A DNA stretch of 64,000 nt from Bacillus sp. 03113 (GTDB lineage Bacteria; Bacillota; Bacilli; Bacillales; Cytobacillaceae). Each line of letters opens with the position of its first letter. The stretch's first letter is position 1. Both the position numbers and the translations under genes were made by a program. The DNA lies in the NCBI RefSeq assembly GCF_006546985.1, contig NZ_VATK01000004.1:62001-126000 (forward strand), read 5' to 3'. Below the pieces are notes generated by a model. The model saw only the letters and a program-made list of their open reading frames with translations, was not told where the DNA came from and made no database searches. Positions 43,756 through 52,897 of the stretch are shown here, in pieces.

Positions 43756-44583
43756 TTAAACTGATTCTTCCTCCTTCCAGCCAATAAAGCTCATCATTCT
43801 TCCGGTGTTTCCTCGATCTCTCCGATGAGAGTAAAAATACTCTTGATGGCAGCTGGTACAAAATTGCGTTTTTACGATATTTTCTTTTAAGACGCCCGAA
43901 TGTAAAAGAATTTGTCTATTTAGCTCCTTTAAATCTAAAAGGTATTCATGTTCCTTTATGAAAGTATAGGGCTTTTTTTCGACATCTGCTAGATTATTTC
44001 GGACTAAATCAATGACATTATCATCTACAACATAACATTTCTCACATATAGAAGGACCTATAACCACTAAAAGCTCTGTTGCATGGATTCCATTTTTGTT
44101 GAATTGTTGGACCATTTCTCTGCCAATTCCTTGAATTGTTCCCTTCCAGCCTGCATGTGCGATTGCAATCGCCTTTGATTTTGGATGGATAAAGTATAAA
44201 GGAACACAGTCGGCAAAACATAAAGTCAGAAGAATGTTTTTGTCAAAGGTAAAAAATCCGTCTGTCTGCTTAAAGGATTGATCGTATCTAGACGCACCCT
44301 TTCCTTTTTCAGCTTTCGTAATTGGCTGAATATGAATGTAATGGGTTTGTTCAGCCCCTACCCAATTAGTTAATGGCATATCAAGTAAATTTGCAAGAAT
44401 TTGACGATTTTCATAGACCTTTTCTGTAGAATCATGAACATGAAAACCGACATTTAAGCTCGAAAAGGCATTTGTGCTTTTGCCTCCATTTTTTGTCGTA
44501 AATCCTGCTATTAATCCAGGAAATCGAGTTTCCCAATCATTTATACTGAAATATTGGTTATGAGTTAACTTAAATGGTTCCAT
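43756..44583 (-). CDS. pgeF: Peptidoglycan editing factor PgeF (YlmD/YfiH, laccase-like)
   Basis: A laccase-domain protein of the YfiH/PgeF family, which in E. coli prevents wrong amino acids from entering peptidoglycan precursors; purine-nucleoside phosphorylase activity is reported for relatives. The 275 residues include ADCVPLYF, AIAHAGWKGTIQGI and GPSICEKCYVV, supplying the His/Cys metal ligands, and a C-terminal HRRDRGNTGRMMSFIGW. The ATG at 44583 is 10 nt from GAGG; another ATG at 44589 is possible. It is first in the pgeF-ylmE-sepF-ylmG-ylmH series. Confidence 0.9.
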   Translation of the reverse strand: MEPFKLTHNQYFSINDWETRFPGLIAGFTTKNGGKSTNAFSSLNVGFHVHDSTEKVYENRQILANLLDMPLTNWVGAEQTHYIHIQPITKAEKGKGASRYDQSFKQTDGFFTFDKNILLTLCFADCVPLYFIHPKSKAIAIAHAGWKGTIQGIGREMVQQFNKNGIHATELLVVIGPSICEKCYVVDDNVIDLVRNNLADVEKKPYTFIKEHEYLLDLKELNRQILLHSGVLKENIVKTQFCTSCHQEYFYSHRRDRGNTGRMMSFIGWKEEESV

Positions 44584-44794
44584 ATACATTAAACCTCATT
44601 GCTTTTTAGAATAATTGTTACCTGGTGCCCTTTTTTAAGTTTAAACATGAGTAATCAAAAAGCAGGTTAGCTTCTATTTTGTGATAAACATGTAATATTC
44701 ATCCTGACCTTTTTTACCATATTCCAACAAGGTTTAAGCGCTTTTATATAGTTTACCATAGAAATAATGAAAGGGAACTACAAACATGTGAGTG

Positions 44795-45064
44795 CTACTC
44801 TTTTTCTTCAGTTTCAGTTAAATCAAAATTATCCTTGTAACGAACAAGAATAACGTCTTCTCCAATTTTTAATATGTTATTCCAAGGAATGACGATATCT
44901 TCTTCGCGTCCAAAAAAACCCAAAACCTTACCTGCACCATTAATAATAATCGCTTCGATTTTCCCTGTTACAATATTAATTTCGATGTCACCAATATTCC
45001 CAAGCTTTTTTCCATTAGCAACATTTACAATATCCTTTATTTGAAAATCAGAGATTTTCACCAT
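44795..45064 (-). CDS. ylmC: PRC-barrel protein, YlmC/YmxH family
   Basis: An 89-residue single PRC-barrel domain protein (KISDFQIKDIVNVANGKKLGNIGDIEINIVTGKIEAI) of the YlmC/YmxH family, found only in endospore formers and often annotated as a sporulation protein. The exact role is unknown. Its place between sigG and pgeF is the conserved one. It lies apart from both neighbours, with 135 bases to sigG and 200 to pgeF, so it may be monocistronic. Confidence 0.9.
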   Translation of the reverse strand: MVKISDFQIKDIVNVANGKKLGNIGDIEINIVTGKIEAIIINGAGKVLGFFGREEDIVIPWNNILKIGEDVILVRYKDNFDLTETEEKE

Positions 45065-45145
45065 CTGTAATCACTCCCACAAAAGGTTCATACTTAATAT
45101 GTATGTAAGCAACTACATAAAATTACAGAAAAAGAAGGACAAAAG

Positions 45146-45184
45146 AAAAATGCCCGCCACCTCTTTATTAGAGTGTGACAGGCA
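45146..45184 (-). terminator. Terminator of sigG
   Basis: Minus-strand stem TGCCTGTCAC…GTGGCGGGCA with an inner CTCT/AGAG pairing, followed by TTTTTC. It begins 15 nt after the sigG stop. Its TGCCTGTCAC arm resembles a hairpin before murE at 61635. Confidence 0.85.
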
Positions 45185-45199
45185 CTTTCCGCTTTTCTT

Positions 45200-45979
45200 T
45201 TAACTTTGAATGTTTTTATTCATTTGTTTAATAGCTGCTTTTTCTAGACGAGAGACTTGTGCTTGTGAAATGCCGATCTCTTCTGCTACTTCCATTTGGG
45301 TTTTCCCCTGAAAGAATCTTTTACGTAAAATCAATTTTTCACGTTCATTGAGTCTTCTCATTCCTTCTTTTAAAGCGAGCTCCTCAATCCATTGAATATC
45401 TTTATTTTTTTCATCACTGAGCTGATCCATCACATAAATAGGATCGCCCCCATCATTATAGATCGGTTCAAAAAGTGAAACAGGGTCTTGAATCGCATCA
45501 AGTGCAAATACTATTTCTTCATGAGTAACATCCAACTCTTTTGCAATTTCCTCTGCCGTTGGTTCTCGTGAAGTTTTGCTCATCAGACGTTCTCTTACCT
45601 GCAAAGCCTTGTATGCAATATCTCTCAAGGATCTTGATACTCGAATTGGATTATTATCACGTAGATAACGCCTAATTTCTCCAATGATCATTGGAACAGC
45701 ATAGGTGGAAAATTTCACGTTTTGACTTAGATCAAAATTATCAATAGATTTCATGAGACCGATACAGCCAACCTGGAATAAGTCATCTACGAATTCGCCT
45801 CTATTGTTAAATCGTTGAATTACACTTAACACAAGACGCAAATTGCCATTTACAAGCTTTTCCCGTGCGTATATGTCCCCACTTTGCATTTGCTTGAAGA
45901 GTTTTCTCATTTCTTCATTTTTTAGTACTGGAAGCTTTGATGTATCCACTCCGCAAATTTCTACTTTATTTCGAGTCAA
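45200..45979 (-). CDS. sigG: RNA polymerase sporulation sigma factor sigma-G
   Basis: Sigma-G directs late forespore transcription after engulfment. The 259-residue sigma-70 protein has region 2 (NLRLVLSVIQRFNNRGEFVDDLFQVGCIGLMKSIDNFD), region 3 (SREPTAEEIAKELDVTHEEIVFALDAIQDPVSLFEPIYND) and region 4 helix-turn-helix (TQMEVAEEIGISQAQVSRLEKAA). The N-terminal VEICGVDTSKLPVLKNEEM is the usual sigma-G leader. A separate forespore-type promoter lies upstream in the sigE-sigG gap. Confidence 0.98.
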   Translation of the reverse strand: MTRNKVEICGVDTSKLPVLKNEEMRKLFKQMQSGDIYAREKLVNGNLRLVLSVIQRFNNRGEFVDDLFQVGCIGLMKSIDNFDLSQNVKFSTYAVPMIIGEIRRYLRDNNPIRVSRSLRDIAYKALQVRERLMSKTSREPTAEEIAKELDVTHEEIVFALDAIQDPVSLFEPIYNDGGDPIYVMDQLSDEKNKDIQWIEELALKEGMRRLNEREKLILRKRFFQGKTQMEVAEEIGISQAQVSRLEKAAIKQMNKNIQS

Positions 45980-46015
45980 TCCATTCCCTCCTCACAGGAG
46001 CTGCTGTACAAAAAA

Positions 46016-46044
46016 CAGTATCTCCCCTGCAAGGAAAAATATGC
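46016..46044 (-). promoter_or_regulatory. Candidate sigma-F/sigma-G promoter of sigG
   Basis: The minus strand has GCATA (46040-46044) and about 14 bases later GGAGATACTG, fitting the -10 consensus GGnnAnAnT (46016-46025). It lies about 40 bases before the sigG start, matching the known forespore control of sigG. Confidence 0.75.
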
Positions 46045-46153
46045 ATGGACAATTTGATCATTCAAACCTACATGTATCAAAAAGTCATGAACACTCAAGT
46101 ATATTCTATTTTTTATTGAAAAAAATTTTTTATTATCTATCGCGCAACATTTT

Positions 46154-46873
46154 TTAAACCATTTTATTGAATTCTTTTTTTAATCTTTTTATAATGCGTT
46201 TTTCAAGACGAGATATATAGGATTGAGAGATGCCTAACATATCCGCTACATCCTTTTGCGTTTTTTCATCCTCTGATCCAAGACCAAATCTCAATTCCAT
46301 TATCTGCTTTTCACGATCTGAAAGCTGATGTAAAGCCTTTATCAAAAGCTTTTTATCCACACTAGCTTCAAGGTCCTTTGTAATGATATCGTCTTCTGTC
46401 CCTAAAACATCAGAAAGAAGAAGTTCATTTCCATCCCAATCAATGTTTAGCGGCTCATCAAACGAAACCTCTGATCTAATTTTATTATTTCTTCTTAAGT
46501 ACATAAGAATTTCATTTTCAATGCACCTGGAGGCATATGTAGCTAATTTTATTTTTTTCTCAGGATTAAAAGTATTGACAGCTTTAATTAAACCTATTGT
46601 TCCAATACTAATTAAATCCTCAATATTTATTCCGGTATTTTCAAATTTTCTTGCAATATAAACGACTAATCGTAAATTTCTTTCAATCAATATGGAACGA
46701 GCCGTTTTATCACCTTTAGGAAGCTTTTCTAATAATATTTGTTCTTCCTCCTTACTTAAAGGAGGCGGCAAAGCTTCACTACCACCAATGTAAAAAATCT
46801 CGTCCGATTTTAAACGTAATTTAATTAGTAATTTATACCAATAATAAGTGATGCGAAGTTTTAATTTTTTCAT
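46154..46873 (-). CDS. sigE: Sporulation sigma factor pro-sigma-E
   Basis: Sigma-E is the early mother-cell sigma factor, made as an inactive membrane-associated precursor. The 239 residues begin with the basic amphipathic pro-sequence [20 protein letters not shown]; cleavage by SpoIIGA is expected near residues 27-29. Region 2 ([25 protein letters not shown]) and region 4 ([23 protein letters not shown]) are nearly identical to B. subtilis. The gene is 45 nt downstream of spoIIGA. Confidence 0.98.
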   Translation of the reverse strand: MKKLKLRITYYWYKLLIKLRLKSDEIFYIGGSEALPPPLSKEEEQILLEKLPKGDKTARSILIERNLRLVVYIARKFENTGINIEDLISIGTIGLIKAVNTFNPEKKIKLATYASRCIENEILMYLRRNNKIRSEVSFDEPLNIDWDGNELLLSDVLGTEDDIITKDLEASVDKKLLIKALHQLSDREKQIMELRFGLGSEDEKTQKDVADMLGISQSYISRLEKRIIKRLKKEFNKMV

Positions 46874-46918
46874 TATTTGTCCTCCTTCTAAAAGGTTCTT
46901 TTACTGAGTACATTAATA

Positions 46919-47851
46919 TTAGCTGACAACATCCTTCAGTACCTTTTTACCTGATAGCATTTTAGGGTGGACGATACATTGAAAACGATCATCAGATGAT
47001 AACTGTTGCATTGTAAATGATATGAGTCCTTTTTCTACTTCAACAAAACTATCCTCTTGTTCGATATAGATTTGATCGGGCTTAAAAGCAATAATTAACT
47101 GGTGATCCTGACCAACTACTTTATATGGAATAATACGCATGTTATATTCTAGACTTGCCCCATCATAATTTTTACCTAATATCAAGTAATCTGGATCCTC
47201 AGCAATTCTCCGAATCACTTCTGGGACATTCTCATATCCGCTTTTTAAAGAAACAAACGTAACAGGCGATTTTGAGATTGGATCATATAACTGGTTCCCG
47301 CTATCTACTAATCCCTTCAATTGAAGTGTAAATCCATTCATGGAAATTGAAATGTTCACTATTTGATCATAATGTATTTTTGTAACTTCAATCGCATCTA
47401 TATTTCTTTTGGTAAAAAGCAAGGCAGCTGGAAATCCAAGCAAAACAAATAACCAGCTAATCGGATCCCCAAATCCTTTTACACTAGCCAACAGAACGGA
47501 TGAAGAAAGATTGACATCAAATTTCATAAAGTAATGTATACCAATTAACGAACCACCTACTAAAAAGGTTGTAAAGTAAAAAGTGATTAATCCTTTGATA
47601 AAATAAGATAGTCTTTTATATCCAAATACAATAAATATCATCAGAACTGAAAATAGTAATTTTGATATAGGATGGCTGGTATAGATATAATAAGGAGTAA
47701 CTGCTAATAAAATAATGAGAGAGCCAATCAATCCTCCGAGTAATAGTCTCCATATCCGGATATCTCGCTTTAAGATAATGGCTGTTAGGTAAAGGAGGAA
47801 ACAGTCAAATAACAAATTCAGCACCCAAATAACATCTAAATAAACAATCAA
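46919..47851 (-). CDS. spoIIGA: Pro-sigma-E processing aspartic protease SpoIIGA
   Basis: SpoIIGA is a membrane protease that activates pro-sigma-E in response to forespore SpoIIR. The 310 residues have five or so N-terminal membrane helices (about 1-150) and a cytoplasmic retropepsin-like domain with the catalytic Asp183 in LKGLVDSGNQLYDP, the same position as in B. subtilis. It forms the spoIIG operon with sigE. B. subtilis has bpr between ftsZ and spoIIGA; it is absent here. Confidence 0.96.
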   Translation of the reverse strand: MIVYLDVIWVLNLLFDCFLLYLTAIILKRDIRIWRLLLGGLIGSLIILLAVTPYYIYTSHPISKLLFSVLMIFIVFGYKRLSYFIKGLITFYFTTFLVGGSLIGIHYFMKFDVNLSSSVLLASVKGFGDPISWLFVLLGFPAALLFTKRNIDAIEVTKIHYDQIVNISISMNGFTLQLKGLVDSGNQLYDPISKSPVTFVSLKSGYENVPEVIRRIAEDPDYLILGKNYDGASLEYNMRIIPYKVVGQDHQLIIAFKPDQIYIEQEDSFVEVEKGLISFTMQQLSSDDRFQCIVHPKMLSGKKVLKDVVS

Positions 47852-47939
47852 ACTTCTCCGCCTCCATCTTCAGTTTAATTGTAAAAATAGCCTCCATTCA
47901 CATAAGGTCAAACCATATTCTAGTAATCTGTTAGGAAAA

Positions 47940-47972
47940 AGTATAACGTTATCCCCTAGAAATGTGTGTCAC
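47940..47972 (-). promoter_or_regulatory. Candidate spoIIG promoter with long spacer
   Basis: GTGACA (47967-47972) and TATACT (47940-47945) are separated by 21 bases, about 90 bases before spoIIGA. The B. subtilis spoIIG promoter also has an over-long spacer (22) bridged by Spo0A-P. I see no clear TGTCGAA Spo0A box, so this is tentative. Confidence 0.45.
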
Positions 47973-48038
47973 TTTCTGTAATTCATTTTGGAGATTTTTT
48001 TCACCTTTCCTTTCAGTTTTTGTCACTATTTAACTAAC

Positions 48039-48082
48039 AAAAAAAGCTCTCATCCATAGACTTAAAGTCTAAGGATGAGAGC
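48039..48082 (-). terminator. Terminator of ftsAZ
   Basis: Long stem GCTCTCATCC…GGATGAGAGC with an inner TAGACTT/AAGTCTA pairing (48046-48082), followed on the minus strand by seven Ts. It lies just after the ftsZ stop and separates ftsAZ from spoIIG. Confidence 0.93.
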
Positions 48083-48098
48083 TTCTAACACTCTTCCT

Positions 48099-49238
48099 TT
48101 ATCTTTTACGATTACGGTTTCGTAAGAAAGTTGGGATATCTAGTGTGTCTTCTTGAGATATGTTACCTCTAGCTGGTTGTTCTTGAACAGTAGCTTCTTC
48201 TCTTTTTGGTTCACGTTTAACCGCCCCGGTATTCGGCTTATTTTGCCCAAATTGCGGTCTATTGCTAGGCTTTGGTTGTGCGACCTCTTCCTTAAAACCT
48301 GTAGCGATGACGGTCACAATGATTTCATCATTTAAGCTCTCATTAATAACTGAGCCAAAAATCATATTTACATCATGATCGGATGCAGATGCTACAATGT
48401 CAGCTGCTTCTTGCACCTCATACAAGCTTAAGTTTGATCCGCCTGTAATATTCATTAATACACCTTGAGCTCCATCAATAGATGTTTCGAGTAATGGAGA
48501 AGAAACTGCTTTCTTTGCAGCTTCAGCAGCACGATTTTCTCCTGCCGCTACACCAATTCCCATTAGTGCAGAACCCTTATTCGACATAATGGTTTTCACA
48601 TCTGCAAAGTCTAGATTAATTAAACCTGGAGTAGCAATTAAGTCTGAAATACCTTGAACACCTTGTCTAAGGACATTGTCAGCTTCTCTAAATGCTTCAA
48701 GCATTGGTGTACTCTTATCCACAATTTCTAACAAACGGTCGTTTGGAATAACAATGAGGGTATCCACCGCTTCCTTCATAGAGGCAATACCTCCAGCGGC
48801 CTGAGTAGCACGTTTTCTACCTTCAAAAGTAAATGGACGAGTGATAACGCCAACAGTTAACGCTCCAAGATCACGAGCAATCTGAGCAATGACTGGTGCT
48901 GCCCCTGTGCCTGTACCGCCTCCCATTCCAGCAGTAACGAAAACCATGTCAGCACCCTTTAAAGCTTCTTCTATCTGTTCTTTACTTTCTTCCGCTGCTT
49001 TTTTCCCAACTTCAGGATTTGCACCAGCACCAAGACCTCTTGTTAGCTTAGCGCCAATTTGCATTTTTATTTCAGCCTTTGAAAGATTCAGCGCTTGAGC
49101 ATCTGTATTGACAGCGATAAAGTCTACGCCTTGTACACCATGTTCAATCATACGATTTACAGCATTGTTGCCTCCACCGCCTACTCCTATGACCTTTATC
49201 GTAGCTAATGTATCTAAATTTGTATCAAATTCCAACAT
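48099..49238 (-). CDS. ftsZ: Cell-division tubulin homologue FtsZ
   Basis: FtsZ polymerises with GTP into the Z ring. The 379 residues contain the nucleotide-binding [17 protein letters not shown], the tubulin signature [13 protein letters not shown], the T7 loop [11 protein letters not shown] with catalytic Asp, a basic-acidic variable linker, and the conserved C-terminal peptide DIPTFLRNR followed by NRKR that binds FtsA and SepF. AGGAGG precedes the start. It lies 202 bases after ftsA. Confidence 0.98.
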   Translation of the reverse strand: MLEFDTNLDTLATIKVIGVGGGGNNAVNRMIEHGVQGVDFIAVNTDAQALNLSKAEIKMQIGAKLTRGLGAGANPEVGKKAAEESKEQIEEALKGADMVFVTAGMGGGTGTGAAPVIAQIARDLGALTVGVITRPFTFEGRKRATQAAGGIASMKEAVDTLIVIPNDRLLEIVDKSTPMLEAFREADNVLRQGVQGISDLIATPGLINLDFADVKTIMSNKGSALMGIGVAAGENRAAEAAKKAVSSPLLETSIDGAQGVLMNITGGSNLSLYEVQEAADIVASASDHDVNMIFGSVINESLNDEIIVTVIATGFKEEVAQPKPSNRPQFGQNKPNTGAVKREPKREEATVQEQPARGNISQEDTLDIPTFLRNRNRKR

Positions 49239-49440
49239 GACAAATCCTCCTAATTCGTCGTTATTCGTGCTAGCACTACAACTCGGACTAATTTGTTAAC
49301 AATATATATTGATAGCGTAGCTAAAGAGAAAAAGACAATGGAAAACCCTACTCTGAAAAAAGTATATAAACGATTAAAGAAAGGAATGCGTTCCATTCAT
49401 CTTCTAAGAAGCTATCTATCTTTCAAAATAATTTAACAAG

Positions 49441-50724
49441 CTATTCAAAAAAGTATCCTATGAATTTCTTAAATTTAGATTTCATTTTTTCATCTGGATG
49501 TTTATCTTGTTTCGTTTTAGGTTGAGATTGTTTTTTTGGTTGCTTATCTTTACCTTCACTAGCTACTGCTACACTTTCCATTTTCTTTCCTTGAATTCTT
49601 GCATTTTTATATGAAAATTTTATGAGACCAACTGCTGTCGTGAATTGTGGCTCTCTCACTCCAATATAATCTGGAATGGCAATTCGAACACGATTTTGAA
49701 ACACCATTTGCGCTAACTCAAGAATTCCTTGGGTATTCGCTACACCACCAGTTAAAACGATTCCTCCTGGCAGGTCATATATACCAAATGACTTTGTTTC
49801 TTTTAAAACTAATTCAAAAATTTCTTCCAATCTAGCTTCTATAATATCTGCAACTTCCAGCTGATTAAACTGTTGGTGTTGGTCACTTCCTATAATTGGG
49901 ACGCTGAACACCTCTTCTTCAGAAGCTTGATCGTATAGGGCACAGCCATATTTAATTTTTATATTTTCTGCATCGTCAGTTGTTGTTCTAAGACCGATGG
50001 ATAAGTCTTTAGTAATATGATCTCCGCCGATAGGAAGAACGGATGTGGCTTTTAATACTCCTTGCTCAAAAATAGCAATGGTAGTTGAGCCCCCGCCAAT
50101 ATCTATAATGACTGCACCAAGATTTTTTTCATCTTTAGATAATGCAAATGCTCCAGCTGCTAATGGCTGCAAGGTTATGTCTAATATTTCGAGTCCTGCT
50201 CTTTCTACGCAGCGTAGTGTATTATGTAAAAGTGTTTTTGAACCTGTAATGATCGTGCCTTCCATCTCAAGTCGGACACCGATCATCCCGCGCGGGTCGT
50301 TAATTTCATCCAAGCCGTCAACAATAAATTGTTTAGGAATGACATCAATAATTTCTCTCTCCGGAGCTATAGATACAACCTGAGCTGCATCGATTACTCG
50401 TGAAACATCCTCATATGTGATTTCTCGATTAGGACTTGATACGGCTACTACACCGTGAGAAGATTGTAAATAAACTTGGTTTGCGGTAATCCCGACAATC
50501 ACTTGTTTAATTTCCATTCCAATCATTCTTTCAGCTTGTTCAATTGCCTTTCTAATTGAATGAACGGTTTCATCTATATCAACAATAGACCCTTTTCTTA
50601 ACCCTTCTGATTTCACACTGCCAACACCTATGACATTTAAAGCATCGTTAACCATTTCACCAATGATTACTTTTACATTGGATGTACCGATGTCTAGACT
50701 TACAAAAATTTCATTGCTGTTCAT
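49441..50724 (-). CDS. ftsA: Cell-division actin homologue FtsA
   Basis: FtsA tethers FtsZ to the membrane and activates septal synthesis. The 427-residue protein has the actin-type phosphate loops FVSLDIGTSNVKVIIG and AVIIDIGGGSTTIAIF, the FtsA-specific 1C domain (about 85-165), GIVLTGGVANTQGI, a low-complexity KQPKKQSQPKTKQDKHP linker, and a C-terminal amphipathic membrane helix KSKFKKFIGYFFE. Confidence 0.97.
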   Translation of the reverse strand: MNSNEIFVSLDIGTSNVKVIIGEMVNDALNVIGVGSVKSEGLRKGSIVDIDETVHSIRKAIEQAERMIGMEIKQVIVGITANQVYLQSSHGVVAVSSPNREITYEDVSRVIDAAQVVSIAPEREIIDVIPKQFIVDGLDEINDPRGMIGVRLEMEGTIITGSKTLLHNTLRCVERAGLEILDITLQPLAAGAFALSKDEKNLGAVIIDIGGGSTTIAIFEQGVLKATSVLPIGGDHITKDLSIGLRTTTDDAENIKIKYGCALYDQASEEEVFSVPIIGSDQHQQFNQLEVADIIEARLEEIFELVLKETKSFGIYDLPGGIVLTGGVANTQGILELAQMVFQNRVRIAIPDYIGVREPQFTTAVGLIKFSYKNARIQGKKMESVAVASEGKDKQPKKQSQPKTKQDKHPDEKMKSKFKKFIGYFFE

Positions 50725-50858
50725 TCTTTGGCACCTCCTTTAGCAACTAAACAATTATTGAACAACAAATAAATCACTCTTCTTTTTAGAGAAATAAATA
50801 ATATTGATATTTTTAGATTATTTTAAAATTATTCGTCAAAATTAATTTATTCCCTTTT

Positions 50859-51230
50859 TTATGAGTTAATTTTTTCTTTATTTTTTTCTCGGCTGCTTGT
50901 CCATTTCGTAAGGAGGATTCTTCTGATAACTGCAATATTTTGAAAAAGCCTTACTCCAAAGGCAAACACTGCCGCTAAATACAAGTCTACACCAAGATGG
51001 ACGCCTAGAAAAGCTAAACTTGCAGCTAATAATATATTAAAAAAGAAACCAGAAACAAACACTTTTTCTTCATATATATTTTGAAGCTTTGCTCTAATGC
51101 CACCGAAAAGCGTATCGAAAGCAGCCAAAATCGCAATGGAAAAATAATTCGCATAATCTTCCGGAATTTTTATCTCGGTTAGTGTTCCTAAAACAACTCC
51201 AACGACCAATCCTAATAGAGGAAGCCACAT
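50859..51230 (-). CDS. sbp: Small basic membrane protein Sbp (DUF1290)
   Basis: A 123-residue membrane protein with three or four helices, beginning MWLPLLGLVVGVVLGTLTEIKIP and containing the family motif AAFDTLFGGIRAKLQ. The basic C-terminus (LTKWTSSREKNKEK) is cytoplasmic by the positive-inside rule. The function is unknown. Its ATG shares one base with the ylxX stop. The ylxW-ylxX-sbp-ftsA order is conserved in spore formers. Confidence 0.9.
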   Translation of the reverse strand: MWLPLLGLVVGVVLGTLTEIKIPEDYANYFSIAILAAFDTLFGGIRAKLQNIYEEKVFVSGFFFNILLAASLAFLGVHLGVDLYLAAVFAFGVRLFQNIAVIRRILLTKWTSSREKNKEKINS

Positions 51231-51958
51231 TATGATTTTCCTCCTTTGTCTAGTTCCACTGGCTTCATATTTCGTATTCGAATAGAGTCCTGGAAAGCTG
51301 GAATCGTTAATTCTAATAAAGGTGCGGACACTGATATCCTTAAATTCTCCATAAAAAATTCATCAGCTGATTTTGATACCTGCATCTGTTTTTGCAGCTT
51401 TTCCGCTGCTTCAATTGTGTCTGTTATGACCTTTACTTCCAAAGGAAGCTTATTAAGTGAATGCCCATTCATTTTTGTTTCATTGTTTATATCTCGGATA
51501 ACAGTTGTATTTATATATCGTAGATTTTCAATAGAGATTTCTTTTGCACCATAGAGGTTTAATTCATTAACAAGTCTCTTTAACAAATCAGGTGAGACTT
51601 GAATGATCGATTGCCCCATTAACTGCTCTTCATCAGCTGATTGAATCGATAATATAATTCCAGGTCCATGTATATCTTTTAAGCCCGCCTCTACTTTTAA
51701 TTCCTCTAATGTATCGGCTAATGCCTGCTCTTTACTTTGTGCACGCTTCGTATCATATTGGGCAAGTTTTTCTTCAGTAGAGCTAATTTCATTTATTAGT
51801 TTCATTTGACGTTCTTTTTCCTTTGTTAACGCTTCCCTAAGTTCCCAACTATCTCGAGTATCTCTTACCTCTGGTTCCTTTACTGTTTTGTACTGGATGG
51901 CTAACATAAAGCCAATGATTAATAGAATGAACATCATGCTAATATTTTTTTGATTCAC
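51230..51958 (-). CDS. ylxX: DUF881 protein YlxX
   Basis: A 242-residue DUF881 protein with an N-terminal membrane anchor (ISMMFILLIIGFMLAIQY), a coiled coil (about 35-85) and an extracytoplasmic DUF881 domain with GPGIILSIQ and YGAKEISIENLRYINTTVIRDI. The function is unknown. The GTG at 51958 is 8 nt from AAGG and is preferred to the GTG at 51967, which overlaps that site. It is a paralogue of ylxW, the second DUF881 gene just upstream. Confidence 0.85.
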   Translation of the reverse strand: MNQKNISMMFILLIIGFMLAIQYKTVKEPEVRDTRDSWELREALTKEKERQMKLINEISSTEEKLAQYDTKRAQSKEQALADTLEELKVEAGLKDIHGPGIILSIQSADEEQLMGQSIIQVSPDLLKRLVNELNLYGAKEISIENLRYINTTVIRDINNETKMNGHSLNKLPLEVKVITDTIEAAEKLQKQMQVSKSADEFFMENLRISVSAPLLELTIPAFQDSIRIRNMKPVELDKGGKS

Positions 51959-52073
51959 GTACTTCACCTTATTCTGAACTCAAAGTTAATCGACACTCGT
52001 TAAGAACTCGTCCAATTTACCTTAAAATGAATTTTCTCCAAAGGCTTTGTTAAAGAGTACTGTTGATAAAAGC

Positions 52074-52125
52074 GATTATTGAATCATTCGTGGGGAACAA
52101 GTTTCCCACGAATGATTCAATAATC
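52074..52125. repeat. 52-nt near-perfect hairpin between ylxW and ylxX
   Basis: Two 25-base arms, GATTATTGAATCATTCGTGG… and its complement, flank a 2-nt AA loop with a single G-T mismatch. It is not followed by a proper T-run on either strand. It sits in the 216-base gap splitting an otherwise tightly packed operon and could act as an RNA processing or stability element, or as a weak terminator. Confidence 0.85.
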
Positions 52126-52174
52126 AACAAGGTTATTTAACATAGCATCTCCAAAAAGGAACCTTATCAATAAA

Positions 52175-52897
52175 TTAATTTGCTAACAAAGGATTAAGAA
52201 CGATTTCATCTTTTTTCTCAACAGTAAATTGAATATTGTCGTTTACTATGGAGTCTTTAATCCCTCCTGGGATATTTATAGCAGAAGATAGGACATTTGC
52301 ATCTCCAATAGCAGTAATGACAAATGGAGCTGGGTGCATAAAGCCATCAATCTCAATTACAGGACCGTTGCATAATATATAAGAGCTGTGAGACAATCTT
52401 TGCCCATTTATAGCAACTGCAGCTGCCCCTGAAATATATAATTCATTAACTACTTTAAAAACATGCTGCTCGTGAACAATATATTGATTTGCGTTTTTTT
52501 CAGGGTTATAGTTTCCATCCTCCAATGTAACTTGAATCCCTTCTCCTTTAACCTTAACCTTTCCTAAGTACATTCTATATCGCTCAGCTTCCTCAACAAG
52601 CTTAGAATATGCATGTGCCTCATTTGAAAGTTCTTTTTCATTTTTGAATACTTGATCCTGCTTCTTTTTCAGTTCCTTTTGTAACTCTAGGTTGTGTTGT
52701 TCTTGATCTATTAATTCATTGCGTAAGATTAAGTCTCTTTCATATTGGCTATTTGACATCGTTGTGTTTTTCTTCGTTTGTTTTACCTCTTGATACGAAA
52801 AGGCAATCATATAACCGAGCAAAAGGAAAATAAAGAAGAAGATGATATAGCTACTCTTCACGATCTTCTTCATCCTTTTTTGTTTCATCATTCGCAT
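52175..52897 (-). CDS. ylxW: DUF881 protein YlxW
   Basis: A DUF881 protein with a basic N-terminus, one membrane helix (SSYIIFFFIFLLLGYMIAF), an outside coiled coil (about 45-110, QEQHNLELQKELKKKQDQVF) and the DUF881 domain with GEGIQVTLEDG, YISGAAAVAINGQRLSHSS and ITAIGD. The function is unknown. It overlaps the end of divIB. The start is uncertain because no ribosome site is clear among ATGs at 52897, 52888 and 52873; the longest is given. Confidence 0.8.
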   Translation of the reverse strand: MRMMKQKRMKKIVKSSYIIFFFIFLLLGYMIAFSYQEVKQTKKNTTMSNSQYERDLILRNELIDQEQHNLELQKELKKKQDQVFKNEKELSNEAHAYSKLVEEAERYRMYLGKVKVKGEGIQVTLEDGNYNPEKNANQYIVHEQHVFKVVNELYISGAAAVAINGQRLSHSSYILCNGPVIEIDGFMHPAPFVITAIGDANVLSSAINIPGGIKDSIVNDNIQFTVEKKDEIVLNPLLAN

